From Defluviitaleaceae bacterium (GTDB lineage Bacteria; Bacillota_A; Clostridia; Lachnospirales; WQUN01), in NCBI GenBank assembly GCA_009779525.1, contig WREB01000029.1:1-8807 (forward strand): a stretch of 8,807 bases of DNA. The letters are read 5' to 3'. Position numbers and translations under genes: made by a program. The stretch's first letter is position 1, and each line of letters begins with the position of its first letter. The notes beneath the pieces are model-generated. The model was not told where the DNA came from, ran no database searches, and saw only the letters and a list, made by a program, of their open reading frames with translations. Positions 1 through 6,118 of this stretch are shown here, piece after piece.

Positions 1-507
1 TAATGCGATCGCGCGGTACGGCCCGTCTTCGATAAAAACCCAATCGGCTAAAAAAACCGCGTGATATTTTATTCCGCCCGCCGTGAGTATCGGAAGCCCG
101 AATTCCTCCGGCAAAAAAACCGTATCGCCGCGCGCGAGAAATTCGAACAGGGCGCGTCCGCCGGGCCAAGCAAGCGCCGCCTTCAATCCGCCCGTTTCAA
201 TCGAGCGTTCTTCGCGCTTCACGATTAGCTTCGGCGGTTCGCATGTGGGAACGCCGCCTGGCTCCAAAAAATAATCCTTCGGTTTATTGCCTGGCAAATC
301 GGCCGGAAACGACAGATGCAGCCATTTGACCGAGCCGTCCGGCCAATGCGCGAGCGTCCGCGACTGAGGGACGAACGCGTTCTTTTGGTCCGTTATCACA
401 ATTCGGCCAGCATCAGGCAGCTTCCCTTCGGCAAAAGGGACCGAGCCGCTTACCGGCTCGCTTGCCCGGTCGAAGCGCGAGAGTTTTTCGAAATGGAGCT
501 TGATCAT
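1..507 (-). CDS. YetA-like / exo-rhamnogalacturonan lyase family protein (PL26-type), N-terminal part, truncated by window edge
   Basis: The reading frame starts at ATG 507-505 with a purine-rich site (GGGGGAAGAAG) directly upstream. It stays open for 169 codons to base 1, so the C-terminal part lies outside the window. The start MIKLHFEKLSRFDRASEPV has no signal peptide or membrane segment, so the protein is probably cytoplasmic. The pattern of residues 11-67 (RFDRASEPVSGSVPF, a PQSRTLAHWPDGSVKWLHLSF-like stretch) resembles the N-terminal RIFT-barrel domain of the PcRGLX/YetA family as I recall it. Members of that family include exo-acting rhamnogalacturonan lyases that release unsaturated galacturonosyl-rhamnose. 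The catalytic region is not in the window, so activity cannot be judged. It diverges from the PHP hydrolase at 696 and may share its control region. Family assignment is by recall of motif shape. Another RIFT-barrel carbohydrate-active protein is possible. Confidence 0.62.
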   Translation of the reverse strand, partial: MIKLHFEKLSRFDRASEPVSGSVPFAEGKLPDAGRIVITDQKNAFVPQSRTLAHWPDGSVKWLHLSFPADLPGNKPKDYFLEPGGVPTCEPPKLIVKREERSIETGGLKAALAWPGGRALFEFLARGDTVFLPEEFGLPILTAGGIKYHAVFLADWVFIEDGPYRAIAL

Positions 508-695
508 CTTCTTCCCCCGAAATGATTGTCAGTATTAATCGTCGCGTATGGAACCGGCGTTGCGTTTCGCCGCGTTTTGATAAATGGCGCCTTGTTTCGT
601 TGCGCGCCGTTTCGCCGCATTAAGTAAAGCAATATAATCATAGCATTATTATGGCGCGCATGGCCGCGGCTTCCATCAACAAGTTTGGAGGATTT
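508..695. promoter_or_regulatory. Divergent control region between the YetA-like and PHP hydrolase genes
   Basis: These 188 bases separate two divergent starts and hold no gene. On the plus strand a perfect -10 hexamer TATAAT lies at 633-638. The hexamer 17 bases upstream (TTTCGC) is a poor -35, so an activator may be needed. Transcription from here would begin near 645, almost at the in-frame ATG at 651, which would be nearly leaderless. This favours the later ATG at 696. On the minus strand only AT-rich candidates are visible (around 530-540) and no convincing -10/-35 pair. Three related repeats lie in the middle of the region and are listed separately. Confidence 0.5.
563..618. repeat. Direct repeats CGTTTCGCCGC, possible operator
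   Basis: CGTTTCGCCGC occurs exactly at 563-573 and again at 608-618. A related copy, TGTTTCGTTGC (8 of 11 matching), lies at 593-603. The starts are 30 and 15 bases apart. The group sits upstream of the plus-strand TATAAT at 633, where a regulator of the divergent pair could bind. The words are rich in CG, like the genome, so chance repetition is possible. Confidence 0.3.
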
Positions 696-2498
696 ATGTC
701 CGGTCGGTTTAAGCCAAGCGGGATCCGCAAGTATCCGGAGGAGCAAGTCGCCGAAATTGAACGCGGCCGCGGGGTCAGCCTTGTTGAAGGCGCAACGGAA
801 CTCGCGCGCTGCACGGGCCACAAATACGCGGGCGGAATGATTTTTTCGTTTACCGGGATTTGGGAGGCGGCCGCGATAACGATGACGGAGGGCGAGGAGC
901 TCTCCTGGCTTACAGCGCCATCCGGCGGTAATTTTAATGGCGGCGCGGTCTACGCGTTCGAATACGCGATGGGCAACGGAGCGGCTTACCCGCAGCCTAA
1001 CGGCGCGTTCGTCCTTTGCGTCGACGGCTTGGAGCGAATCAGGTTCAGCATGAAGAAGCACAGCCATCTGTTCGAGCGAAACGGGTGCCGGCTTTATTTG
1101 GAAGTCAAGCAAAAAAAGGCCGTCTCGTTCGGCGAATGTTTTACGCTTGACGAATTCATACAAAACGAAAGCGTCGCGGTTTCGGGGATCGCCTATCTTT
1201 ACTTGCCGGAGGGAGGCGGCGCGGCCGGAGGGAGGCTACGGCTCACGGTCACGCCGGCTAATTTGGATAGGACGTCGATGAGATGGTTCCGGGTCGGATG
1301 GGGCGGAATCCCCGTAACGATGTGCAAAATAAGCGAGGGGATCGAGGCTCTTTTTGGCGAAAGGATGCGGCGGACGGTCGACGGGACGCCGGTTTGGTTC
1401 GGCGACATCCATGTCCACAGCGCCGAAACGACCTACCATGACGGAGGCGGCTGCGGGCGGGCAAGCGTCGCCGAAAACTACGCGTACGCGCGCGACGTAA
1501 GCGGACTGGATTTTTGCGCGGTAACCGAGCACGATTGGCAGATGAACGCCCGTGATTGGGAAAATCTTCGGAGCGTAACCGATTCGTTTAACGAGGACGG
1601 CCGCTTCGCGGCGCTTCACGCATTCGAGTGGACCTCTTTCAACTACGGGCACCGCAACGTCTATTTCAGGGGAGCGCCGAAAATCCCCAAGGGCATGGAG
1701 GCGTTCGACTACCGTGAAACGAGGCGCCCGGTAAAATACGGGCTGGGCTTTTCCGAAAGAAACCGTACGCCTTGCGACCTCTGGGATTGGCTCGGGCGAA
1801 ACGGCTTCGACGCGATGACGATACCGCACCATCCAAACGTCGCGCAGTTCCCGATGTCGATTAATCATTTCCACAGCGAAAAATACGACAGGGCGGTGGA
1901 AGTCTACTCTTGCTGGGGATCGCTTATTAGGCCAGATAGTTTGATGAATCTAAACGTGGAACGCTTCGGCGAATTGGGGATCAAGGACTATCTGCGTAAA
2001 CGGCTTGCGTTTATCGCCTCGGGCGATGCGCACGACGGCAACGCGGGGGATTCGAACGTTGCGAACTACAATAACCTAAAGCAATTCGCGCATTATCTTG
2101 GAAGCGGCAGAGTCGCCGCGATTTGCGGGGAGCTTACGCGCGAAAGCGTATACGACGCCATACACGAAGGGCGCTGCTACGCCGTCACCGGCGAGCCGAT
2201 AGCGCTTTCGTTTAGGGTCAACGGAACGCGGATGGGCGGCGCGCTTACGGAAGCTTCAAAAAAAAACGTATGCGAAGTAAATGCGGAAGGCACCGACGCG
2301 ATCGAGCGCGTTACCTTCTTTAAAAACGGGGAGCCCGTTTATTTTGAAAAAGGGTTCGAAGGGAATTCAATACGCTGCGAATGGGAGGATGAAAATAATA
2401 AAGCCGCCCGCGACGCGGAGGCGGCGTATTTCGTCGAAATAGTCCAGCGCGACGGCGAGGCTGCGTGGTCTAGCCCGGTTTGGAGTAAGGCGCTTTAG
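696..2498 (+). CDS. PHP-domain / DUF3604-type metal-dependent hydrolase
   Basis: This 600-residue protein has no signal peptide and is probably cytoplasmic. I chose ATG 696 because GGAGG (687-691) lies 4 bases before it. The longer start at 651 has no ribosome binding site and sits about where transcription would begin. The central region, about 230-460, carries a PHP-like ligand set: GDIHVHS with H239 and H241, TEHD with H279 and D280, E311 in HAFEWT, H378/H379 in PHHP, and D444/H446 in SGDAHDG. This arrangement fits the DUF3604 branch of the PHP phosphoesterase-like superfamily, whose substrates are largely unknown. Residues 1-225 and about 500-600 look like beta-rich flanking domains without recognised motifs. 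An A9 run (2258-2266) lies in the C-terminal part. The divergent YetA-like neighbour suggests a role in carbohydrate breakdown. This is inference from context only. Confidence 0.8.
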   Translation: MSGRFKPSGIRKYPEEQVAEIERGRGVSLVEGATELARCTGHKYAGGMIFSFTGIWEAAAITMTEGEELSWLTAPSGGNFNGGAVYAFEYAMGNGAAYPQPNGAFVLCVDGLERIRFSMKKHSHLFERNGCRLYLEVKQKKAVSFGECFTLDEFIQNESVAVSGIAYLYLPEGGGAAGGRLRLTVTPANLDRTSMRWFRVGWGGIPVTMCKISEGIEALFGERMRRTVDGTPVWFGDIHVHSAETTYHDGGGCGRASVAENYAYARDVSGLDFCAVTEHDWQMNARDWENLRSVTDSFNEDGRFAALHAFEWTSFNYGHRNVYFRGAPKIPKGMEAFDYRETRRPVKYGLGFSERNRTPCDLWDWLGRNGFDAMTIPHHPNVAQFPMSINHFHSEKYDRAVEVYSCWGSLIRPDSLMNLNVERFGELGIKDYLRKRLAFIASGDAHDGNAGDSNVANYNNLKQFAHYLGSGRVAAICGELTRESVYDAIHEGRCYAVTGEPIALSFRVNGTRMGGALTEASKKNVCEVNAEGTDAIERVTFFKNGEPVYFEKGFEGNSIRCEWEDENNKAARDAEAAYFVEIVQRDGEAAWSSPVWSKAL

Positions 2499-2499
2499 C

Positions 2500-2868
2500 C
2501 TAACTCGAAAAGTTTCCGTAAGCCGTCATTTGGCGGTAAAGCATGTCGGCAAGGCCGATCCCGCCGGATTTGGCGAGGCTTTTGGAAGTCTCCTCGTCCA
2601 TCATGTCAGTGAAGATTTTTTCGGCGAAGCTTTTCTTTATGAAACCGCCGTCGTCAAACGAGGTTTTGCGCATCTCGCGAAACATAATTTGCAAAAAATA
2701 CGATTCGAAATCCTCGCACGCCTTCCTCAATTCCGCTTCCTGCCCCGCCGCGAGCCTTGCCGCGGCGCGCTCGAGCGCTTCCTTGAAACTTTCGAGCTCG
2801 GCTTGCGTACGCTGGCTCTCGGTTATGTAAGATTGGAACTCGCCGCCCAATATCGCGTTAACGTCCAT
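2500..2868 (-). CDS. flgJ: FlgJ-type flagellar rod-binding protein (single domain)
   Basis: This 122-residue protein is the last gene of the leftward mreB-flhO-flhP block. Residues 17-45 look like a charged helix or coiled coil. Residues 47-114 match the rod-binding domain: LRKACEDFESYFLQIMFREMRKT, then the KSFAEKIFTDMMDEE region, then a glycine-containing SGGIGLADMLYRQM end. Enterobacterial FlgJ adds a C-terminal muramidase. It is absent here, as is usual in Bacillota, so another enzyme must open the wall for the rod. The ATG at 2868-2866 is preceded by a weak AAAGGG site 9 bases upstream, which overlaps the flhP stop (13-base gap). Translational coupling is likely. Its stop codon lies one base from the stop of the convergent PHP gene, leaving no room for an intergenic terminator. 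Confidence 0.86.
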   Translation of the reverse strand: MDVNAILGGEFQSYITESQRTQAELESFKEALERAAARLAAGQEAELRKACEDFESYFLQIMFREMRKTSFDDGGFIKKSFAEKIFTDMMDEETSKSLAKSGGIGLADMLYRQMTAYGNFSS

Positions 2869-2881
2869 CTATGTCAGCCCT

Positions 2882-3700
2882 TTAGCGCTTTAGGTTGTTG
2901 GCCGTCTGCAGCATGTCGTCCGAGGTCGTTATCGCCTTCGAGTTGAGGTCGTAGGCGCGTTGGGCGACTATCAGGTTAATCATTTCTTCCGCGACCTGCA
3001 CGTTCGACATCTCAAGCACGCCTTGGATCAGCCGGCTCGGGCGGTTAACTTCTCCGTCCGACTCGAAAAGCGGGGCGCCCGAGGCGATGGTTTCGGCAAG
3101 CAGGTTGTTGCCGACGGCCTCAAGCCCCTGCGGGTTTGGGAACTGGACCATCAATATCTGAAGGCCAAGGTCCGTCTGCTCCCCGTCCGCGCCTATGTAA
3201 TAAAAAACGCCCGTGTCGTCCACCGCTATGTCGGCGTAAATCACGTCGTGCGGTATCACGATGACGTCGCCGTCGGCGCCGAGTATGGGATAACCTTCGG
3301 AAGTCACGAGCATTAGCCCGTCGTCGACCGGACTCAGCTTGAAGGCGCCGTCCTTGGTATAAAACAGCTGGTCGAAACCGCGCATCACTACGAAGAAGCC
3401 GTCGCCCTCGATCGCGAAGTCCTGCGGGTTGTCGGTCCGCTGCAGGTTGCCCATCGTGAAGATCCTGGAAACCGCGATCGGCCTCACCCCGTGGCCGACC
3501 TGCAGGTTGACCGGGCTCCCGGAGCGGTTGGCCGGGTCTAAGTCGGCGCGCTTCATCGTCTCGTACAGGAGGGTCTTGAACTCCATCCGTTCTTTTTTAT
3601 AACCGTAGGTGTTTACGTTGGCGAGGTTGTTGGCTATGTTGTCCACGTTTTGCTGCTGGGTGATCATCCCAGAGGCGGCCGTCCAAAGCGATCTCATCAT
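2882..3700 (-). CDS. flhP: Flagellar basal-body rod protein FlhP/FlgG (distal rod)
   Basis: This 272-residue protein has the full rod/hook family layout. The N-terminus MMRSLWTAASGM is followed by ANNLANVNTYGYKK (residues 23-36), the signature of flagellar axial proteins. A central beta-rich region follows (EGDGFFVV, then YTKDGAF near the middle). The C-terminal amphipathic helix contains NVQVAEEMINLIVAQRAYDLNSK. Length is close to the 260-270 usual for FlgG. Such proteins are exported by the flagellar type III apparatus and polymerise into the distal rod. GGAGGG at 3711-3716 lies 10 bases before the first ATG (3700) and supports it over the second ATG three bases on. It follows flhO by 40 nt. 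FlgG and FlhP names are used for the same group. The position after mbl-flhO argues for flhP. Confidence 0.92.
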   Translation of the reverse strand: MMRSLWTAASGMITQQQNVDNIANNLANVNTYGYKKERMEFKTLLYETMKRADLDPANRSGSPVNLQVGHGVRPIAVSRIFTMGNLQRTDNPQDFAIEGDGFFVVMRGFDQLFYTKDGAFKLSPVDDGLMLVTSEGYPILGADGDVIVIPHDVIYADIAVDDTGVFYYIGADGEQTDLGLQILMVQFPNPQGLEAVGNNLLAETIASGAPLFESDGEVNRPSRLIQGVLEMSNVQVAEEMINLIVAQRAYDLNSKAITTSDDMLQTANNLKR

Positions 3701-3740
3701 AACGTAGCGTCCCTCCGCTTAAATCTGTATGCCGCTAAAC

Positions 3741-4496
3741 CTACCGCCTGCCTATTTCGCTTACCGCCCGCGCCATTATCGCGTCATGGACGGTAATCAT
3801 GCGCGAATTGGTCTCGTACGCGCGCGAAAGCGCTATCATCTCGACCATTTCGCGCACGCTGCTTACGTTCGAGTTTTCTAAGAATCCCTGCGTCACGCTT
3901 CCCTCGAACGGCGCGAATTGCGATTCGGCGGTCACGCGGTAGTAATTGTCCTTTTCTTTCCGAAGCGTGTGCTTGTCCGAAAAATCCGTGAGCTTGAGCG
4001 TGTCTATGTATATTCCGTTCACGAATATCCTTCCGGCCTCGTCGATTACGACCGGCCCGTTAGGTAGAATGACGTCTCCGCCCGCGCCCTGCACCCATCC
4101 GCCGTCCTTGGTCACGAGCGCCCCGTTTGAGGCGAGCGTGAACGAACCGTCGCGCGTGTAGAGCTCCTCGCCGTTTACGGTTACGCTAAAAAAGCCCTGC
4201 CCCTTCAGGGCAAGGTCGAGGGAACTCCCGGTCTGCCTGAACGAGCCGGCGGAATGGTCGGTGTATATGTCGTTGACGTAAACGCCCTGAGAAACGGTCC
4301 CGATCGGATAATCCTTGAACATCCGCGTCACCGGGTCGTTAAGGCGGCGCATAAGCTCCTCGGAGAACGACTGCGAGACGACCTGGTCCCTTTTATAGCC
4401 CGTGGTGTCGACGTTGGCGATGTTGTTGGCGACGACGTCCATCCGGTTCATCTGCGTTATCATGCCGAGCGCCGAGGTGTACAGGCCCCTCACCAT
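3741..4496 (-). CDS. flhO: Flagellar basal-body rod protein FlhO/FlgF-type
   Basis: This 251-residue rod/hook family protein is shorter than and distinct from the following FlhP. The N-terminus MVRGLYTSALGM leads into ANNIANVDTTGYKR (23-36). The middle holds the GQGFFSV and YTRDGSF segments typical of the family. The C-terminus has NVSSVREMVEMIALSRAYETNSR followed by a final helix. It is expected to be exported and built into the rod near FlhP. GGAGG lies 7 bases before the ATG at 4496, inside the end of mreB, and the mreB stop is only one base upstream (TAGCATG). The two genes are therefore translated as a coupled unit. No sigma-D type flagellar promoter is visible before it, so expression probably follows mreB. 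Confidence 0.9.
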   Translation of the reverse strand: MVRGLYTSALGMITQMNRMDVVANNIANVDTTGYKRDQVVSQSFSEELMRRLNDPVTRMFKDYPIGTVSQGVYVNDIYTDHSAGSFRQTGSSLDLALKGQGFFSVTVNGEELYTRDGSFTLASNGALVTKDGGWVQGAGGDVILPNGPVVIDEAGRIFVNGIYIDTLKLTDFSDKHTLRKEKDNYYRVTAESQFAPFEGSVTQGFLENSNVSSVREMVEMIALSRAYETNSRMITVHDAIMARAVSEIGRR

Positions 4497-4497
4497 G

Positions 4498-5514
4498 CTA
4501 ATTCCTCCAGTTCGTATCTTCCATGTTTATCTTGCCGAGCGAGACGTATTCGATATATCTTCCGGTGCCTATCGCGACGCAGGAGATCGCTTCCTCCGCG
4601 ATTATCGCGTTGATCCCGGTTTTTTCCTTGATAAGTCTGTCCAGTCCGTACATCAGGCTCCCGCCGCCGGTCATCACGATTCCGCGGTCGGATATGTCGG
4701 AGGCAAGTTCGGGCGGCGTCTTTTCAAGCACCATGTGGACCGCTTCGATGACGCTTGAAATAGATTCGTGCAGGGCCTCCTGCATTTCTTCCGAAGTCAC
4801 GCAGATCGTCTTCGGCAAACCCGTCACGAGATTTCGGCCACGGACGTCCATGCAGACCGGCACCGTGCGCGGATGGGCCGTCCCAACGTGTATCTTTAAG
4901 TCCTCCGCGGTCCGGTCGCCTATCAGCACGTTGTGCTTTTTCCGCATGTAGCGGATTATCGCCTCGTCGAAGTTGTCGCCGGCGATTTTAATGGAGGCGC
5001 TCACGACCGTGCCGCCGAGCGATATGACGGCGACGTCCGTCGTGCCTCCGCCGATGTCGACGACCATGCTCCCGCACGCCCTGCCGATGTCGATGCCCGC
5101 GCCTATCGCCGCGGCGATCGGCTCCTCTATCACGAATACCTGCCTGGCCCCGGCCTGCCTCGTCGCATCCTCGACCGCGCGGCGCTCAACCTCCGTGACG
5201 CTCGAGGGGACGCACACCGCGATGCGCGGCTTGCGCAGAAGCGGCTTGCCGATCGCCTTCGTGATAAAGTACTTGAGCATCTTTTCAGTGATGCTGTAGT
5301 CGGATATGACGCCTTCCTTAAGCGGGCGTATCGCCACGATATTGCCCGGCGTCCTTCCGATCATGCTGCGCGCGGCTTCGCCTACCGCCAAAATCGTATC
5401 AGTATTTTTATCTATCGCAACGACCGACGGTTCCTGCAGAACGGTCCCGTGTCCGCGTATGTATACTAAAACAGAAGCCGTGCCCAGGTCAATCCCGATG
5501 TCGGTGCCAAGCAC
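4498..5514 (-). CDS. mreB: Actin-like rod-shape protein MreB/Mbl
   Basis: This 338-residue protein is full length for MreB. It carries the actin-fold nucleotide motifs in order: phosphate-1 DIGIDLGTAS (5-14), the EEP segment with E131, phosphate-2 VVDIGGGTTDVAV (151-163), and the adenosine motif IVMTGGGSLMYG (279-290). Internal stretches such as GRTPGNIVAIRPLKEGVI and NFDEAI are family hallmarks. It forms membrane-associated filaments that guide elongasome peptidoglycan synthesis. The start is GTG 5514-5512, with AAGGGGGTG ending 5 bases before it. No ATG is usable before codon 51. In B. subtilis the mreB paralogue followed by flhO and flhP is mbl, so the Mbl name is equally defensible. The spoIIID gene often found upstream of that group is not here. 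smpB takes the place. Confidence 0.95.
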   Translation of the reverse strand: MLGTDIGIDLGTASVLVYIRGHGTVLQEPSVVAIDKNTDTILAVGEAARSMIGRTPGNIVAIRPLKEGVISDYSITEKMLKYFITKAIGKPLLRKPRIAVCVPSSVTEVERRAVEDATRQAGARQVFVIEEPIAAAIGAGIDIGRACGSMVVDIGGGTTDVAVISLGGTVVSASIKIAGDNFDEAIIRYMRKKHNVLIGDRTAEDLKIHVGTAHPRTVPVCMDVRGRNLVTGLPKTICVTSEEMQEALHESISSVIEAVHMVLEKTPPELASDISDRGIVMTGGGSLMYGLDRLIKEKTGINAIIAEEAISCVAIGTGRYIEYVSLGKINMEDTNWRN

Positions 5515-5561
5515 CCGCGCACCCCCTTGCTGCCGCGGCGGTTTACGCGCGGCGGCGTTCT

Positions 5562-5590
5562 ATTATAAACCATTTGCGAATGCAATGAAA
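5562..5590 (-). promoter_or_regulatory. Likely sigma-A promoter for the mreB-flhO-flhP-flgJ operon
   Basis: On the minus strand a perfect TATAAT lies at 5567-5562, within TTTATAATAGA. The hexamer 17 bases upstream (5590-5585) is TTTCAT, a weak -35. The element lies just after the smpB stop and gives a leader of roughly 40 bases before the GTG of mreB. The leader is GC-rich (about 5515-5560) and contains CCGCCGC/GCGGCGG-type complementary words that could fold. Confidence 0.55.
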
Positions 5591-5597
5591 GCCTGTT

Positions 5598-6053
5598 TTA
5601 CCGCATCCTGACCCTAAACTCTTTTTCGGCGTCCCTCCGCTGGGTCTTTTTCGCGATCGCCTCGCGCTTGTCGTATACCTTCTTGCCTTTGGCGAGCGCC
5701 ACGTCCAGCTTGACCTTGCTCCCGGCGAAGTAAACGCGAAGCGGGACGATCGTGTAGCCCTCGCGCGAGACCGCGGAGCGCAGGTTGCTTATTTCGTATC
5801 CGTGCAGCAGGAGCCGCCGCCTTCGAAGCGGATCCTTGTTGAAAACGTTGCCGTGCTCGTACGGGCTTATGTGCATTCCCTCGATGAACGCGCTGCCGCC
5901 CTCGATCACGACGAAGCTTTCCTTGAGGCTGCACTTAGACGCCCGAAGCGACTTGACTTCGGTCCCGGCGAGCGATATGCCCGCCTGGAAAGTCTTTTCT
6001 ATATAATAATCGAAGTACGCCTTCTTGTTTTGCGCGACAAGGCGCTCGCCCAA
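5598..6053 (-). CDS. smpB: SsrA-binding protein SmpB, TTG start
   Basis: This 151-residue protein is the tmRNA partner in trans-translation. It delivers tmRNA to stalled ribosomes. It shows RLVAQNKKAYFDYYIEKTF, then the GTEVKSLR-like signature near residues 30-37, the SFVVIEGGSAFIEGMHISPYEHGNVFNKDP region, and LLLHGYEI. The C-terminal tail KKVYDKREAIAKKTQRR probes the empty mRNA channel. The only usable start is TTG 6053-6051, with GGATGTG (6066-6060) 6 bases before it. An in-frame ATG at 6068-6066 is followed two codons later by UAA, so it encodes only Met-Asp-Val (see findings). Translation from TTG gives a slightly short N-terminus, but the folded core is complete. It is followed after 83 bases by the separately promoted mreB. 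Confidence 0.96.
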   Translation of the reverse strand: MGERLVAQNKKAYFDYYIEKTFQAGISLAGTEVKSLRASKCSLKESFVVIEGGSAFIEGMHISPYEHGNVFNKDPLRRRRLLLHGYEISNLRSAVSREGYTIVPLRVYFAGSKVKLDVALAKGKKVYDKREAIAKKTQRRDAEKEFRVRMR

Positions 6054-6055
6054 GG

Positions 6056-6084
6056 TTTACACATCCATGCGCCGGTGTTATTTT
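6056..6084 (+). promoter_or_regulatory. Candidate promoter for the S41 peptidase gene
   Basis: TTTACA (6056-6061) and TATTTT (6079-6084) are 17 bases apart on the plus strand. They match the -35 consensus at 5 of 6 positions and the -10 at 4 of 6. The start of transcription would be near 6091, about 28 bases before the ATG at 6119. The -35 lies over the first bases upstream of the smpB start. Confidence 0.45.
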
Positions 6085-6087
6085 CTG

Positions 6088-6116
6088 ATTATATCACGTT
6101 GCGGGAAGCGATTCGC
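6088..6116 (-). promoter_or_regulatory. Candidate promoter for smpB
   Basis: On the minus strand a perfect TATAAT lies at 6093-6088. The hexamer 17 bases upstream (6116-6111, GCGAAT) is a poor -35. Transcription would start near 6081 and give a leader of about 28 bases. This overlaps the divergent promoter candidate for the S41 gene, so the two polymerases could not bind together. Confidence 0.5.
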
Positions 6117-6118
6117 GG

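Noticed and set aside
651..695. 15-codon N-terminal extension of the PHP hydrolase from ATG 651
   Set aside because: No ribosome binding site precedes 651 and the likely transcription start is beside it. GGAGG sits directly before ATG 696.
504..1163. Long minus-strand open frame of 219 codons opposite the PHP gene
   Set aside because: It lies antisense to a gene with clear metal-binding motifs. Its translation has no recognisable motif and it arises from high GC in the wobble positions.
1236..1874. 212-codon minus-strand open frame
   Set aside because: It is a shadow of the PHP coding sequence, with no family motif and no start signal.
4933..5469. 178-codon plus-strand open frame opposite mreB
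   Set aside because: It is antisense to the nucleotide-binding core of mreB and its composition is typical of a mirrored high-GC gene.
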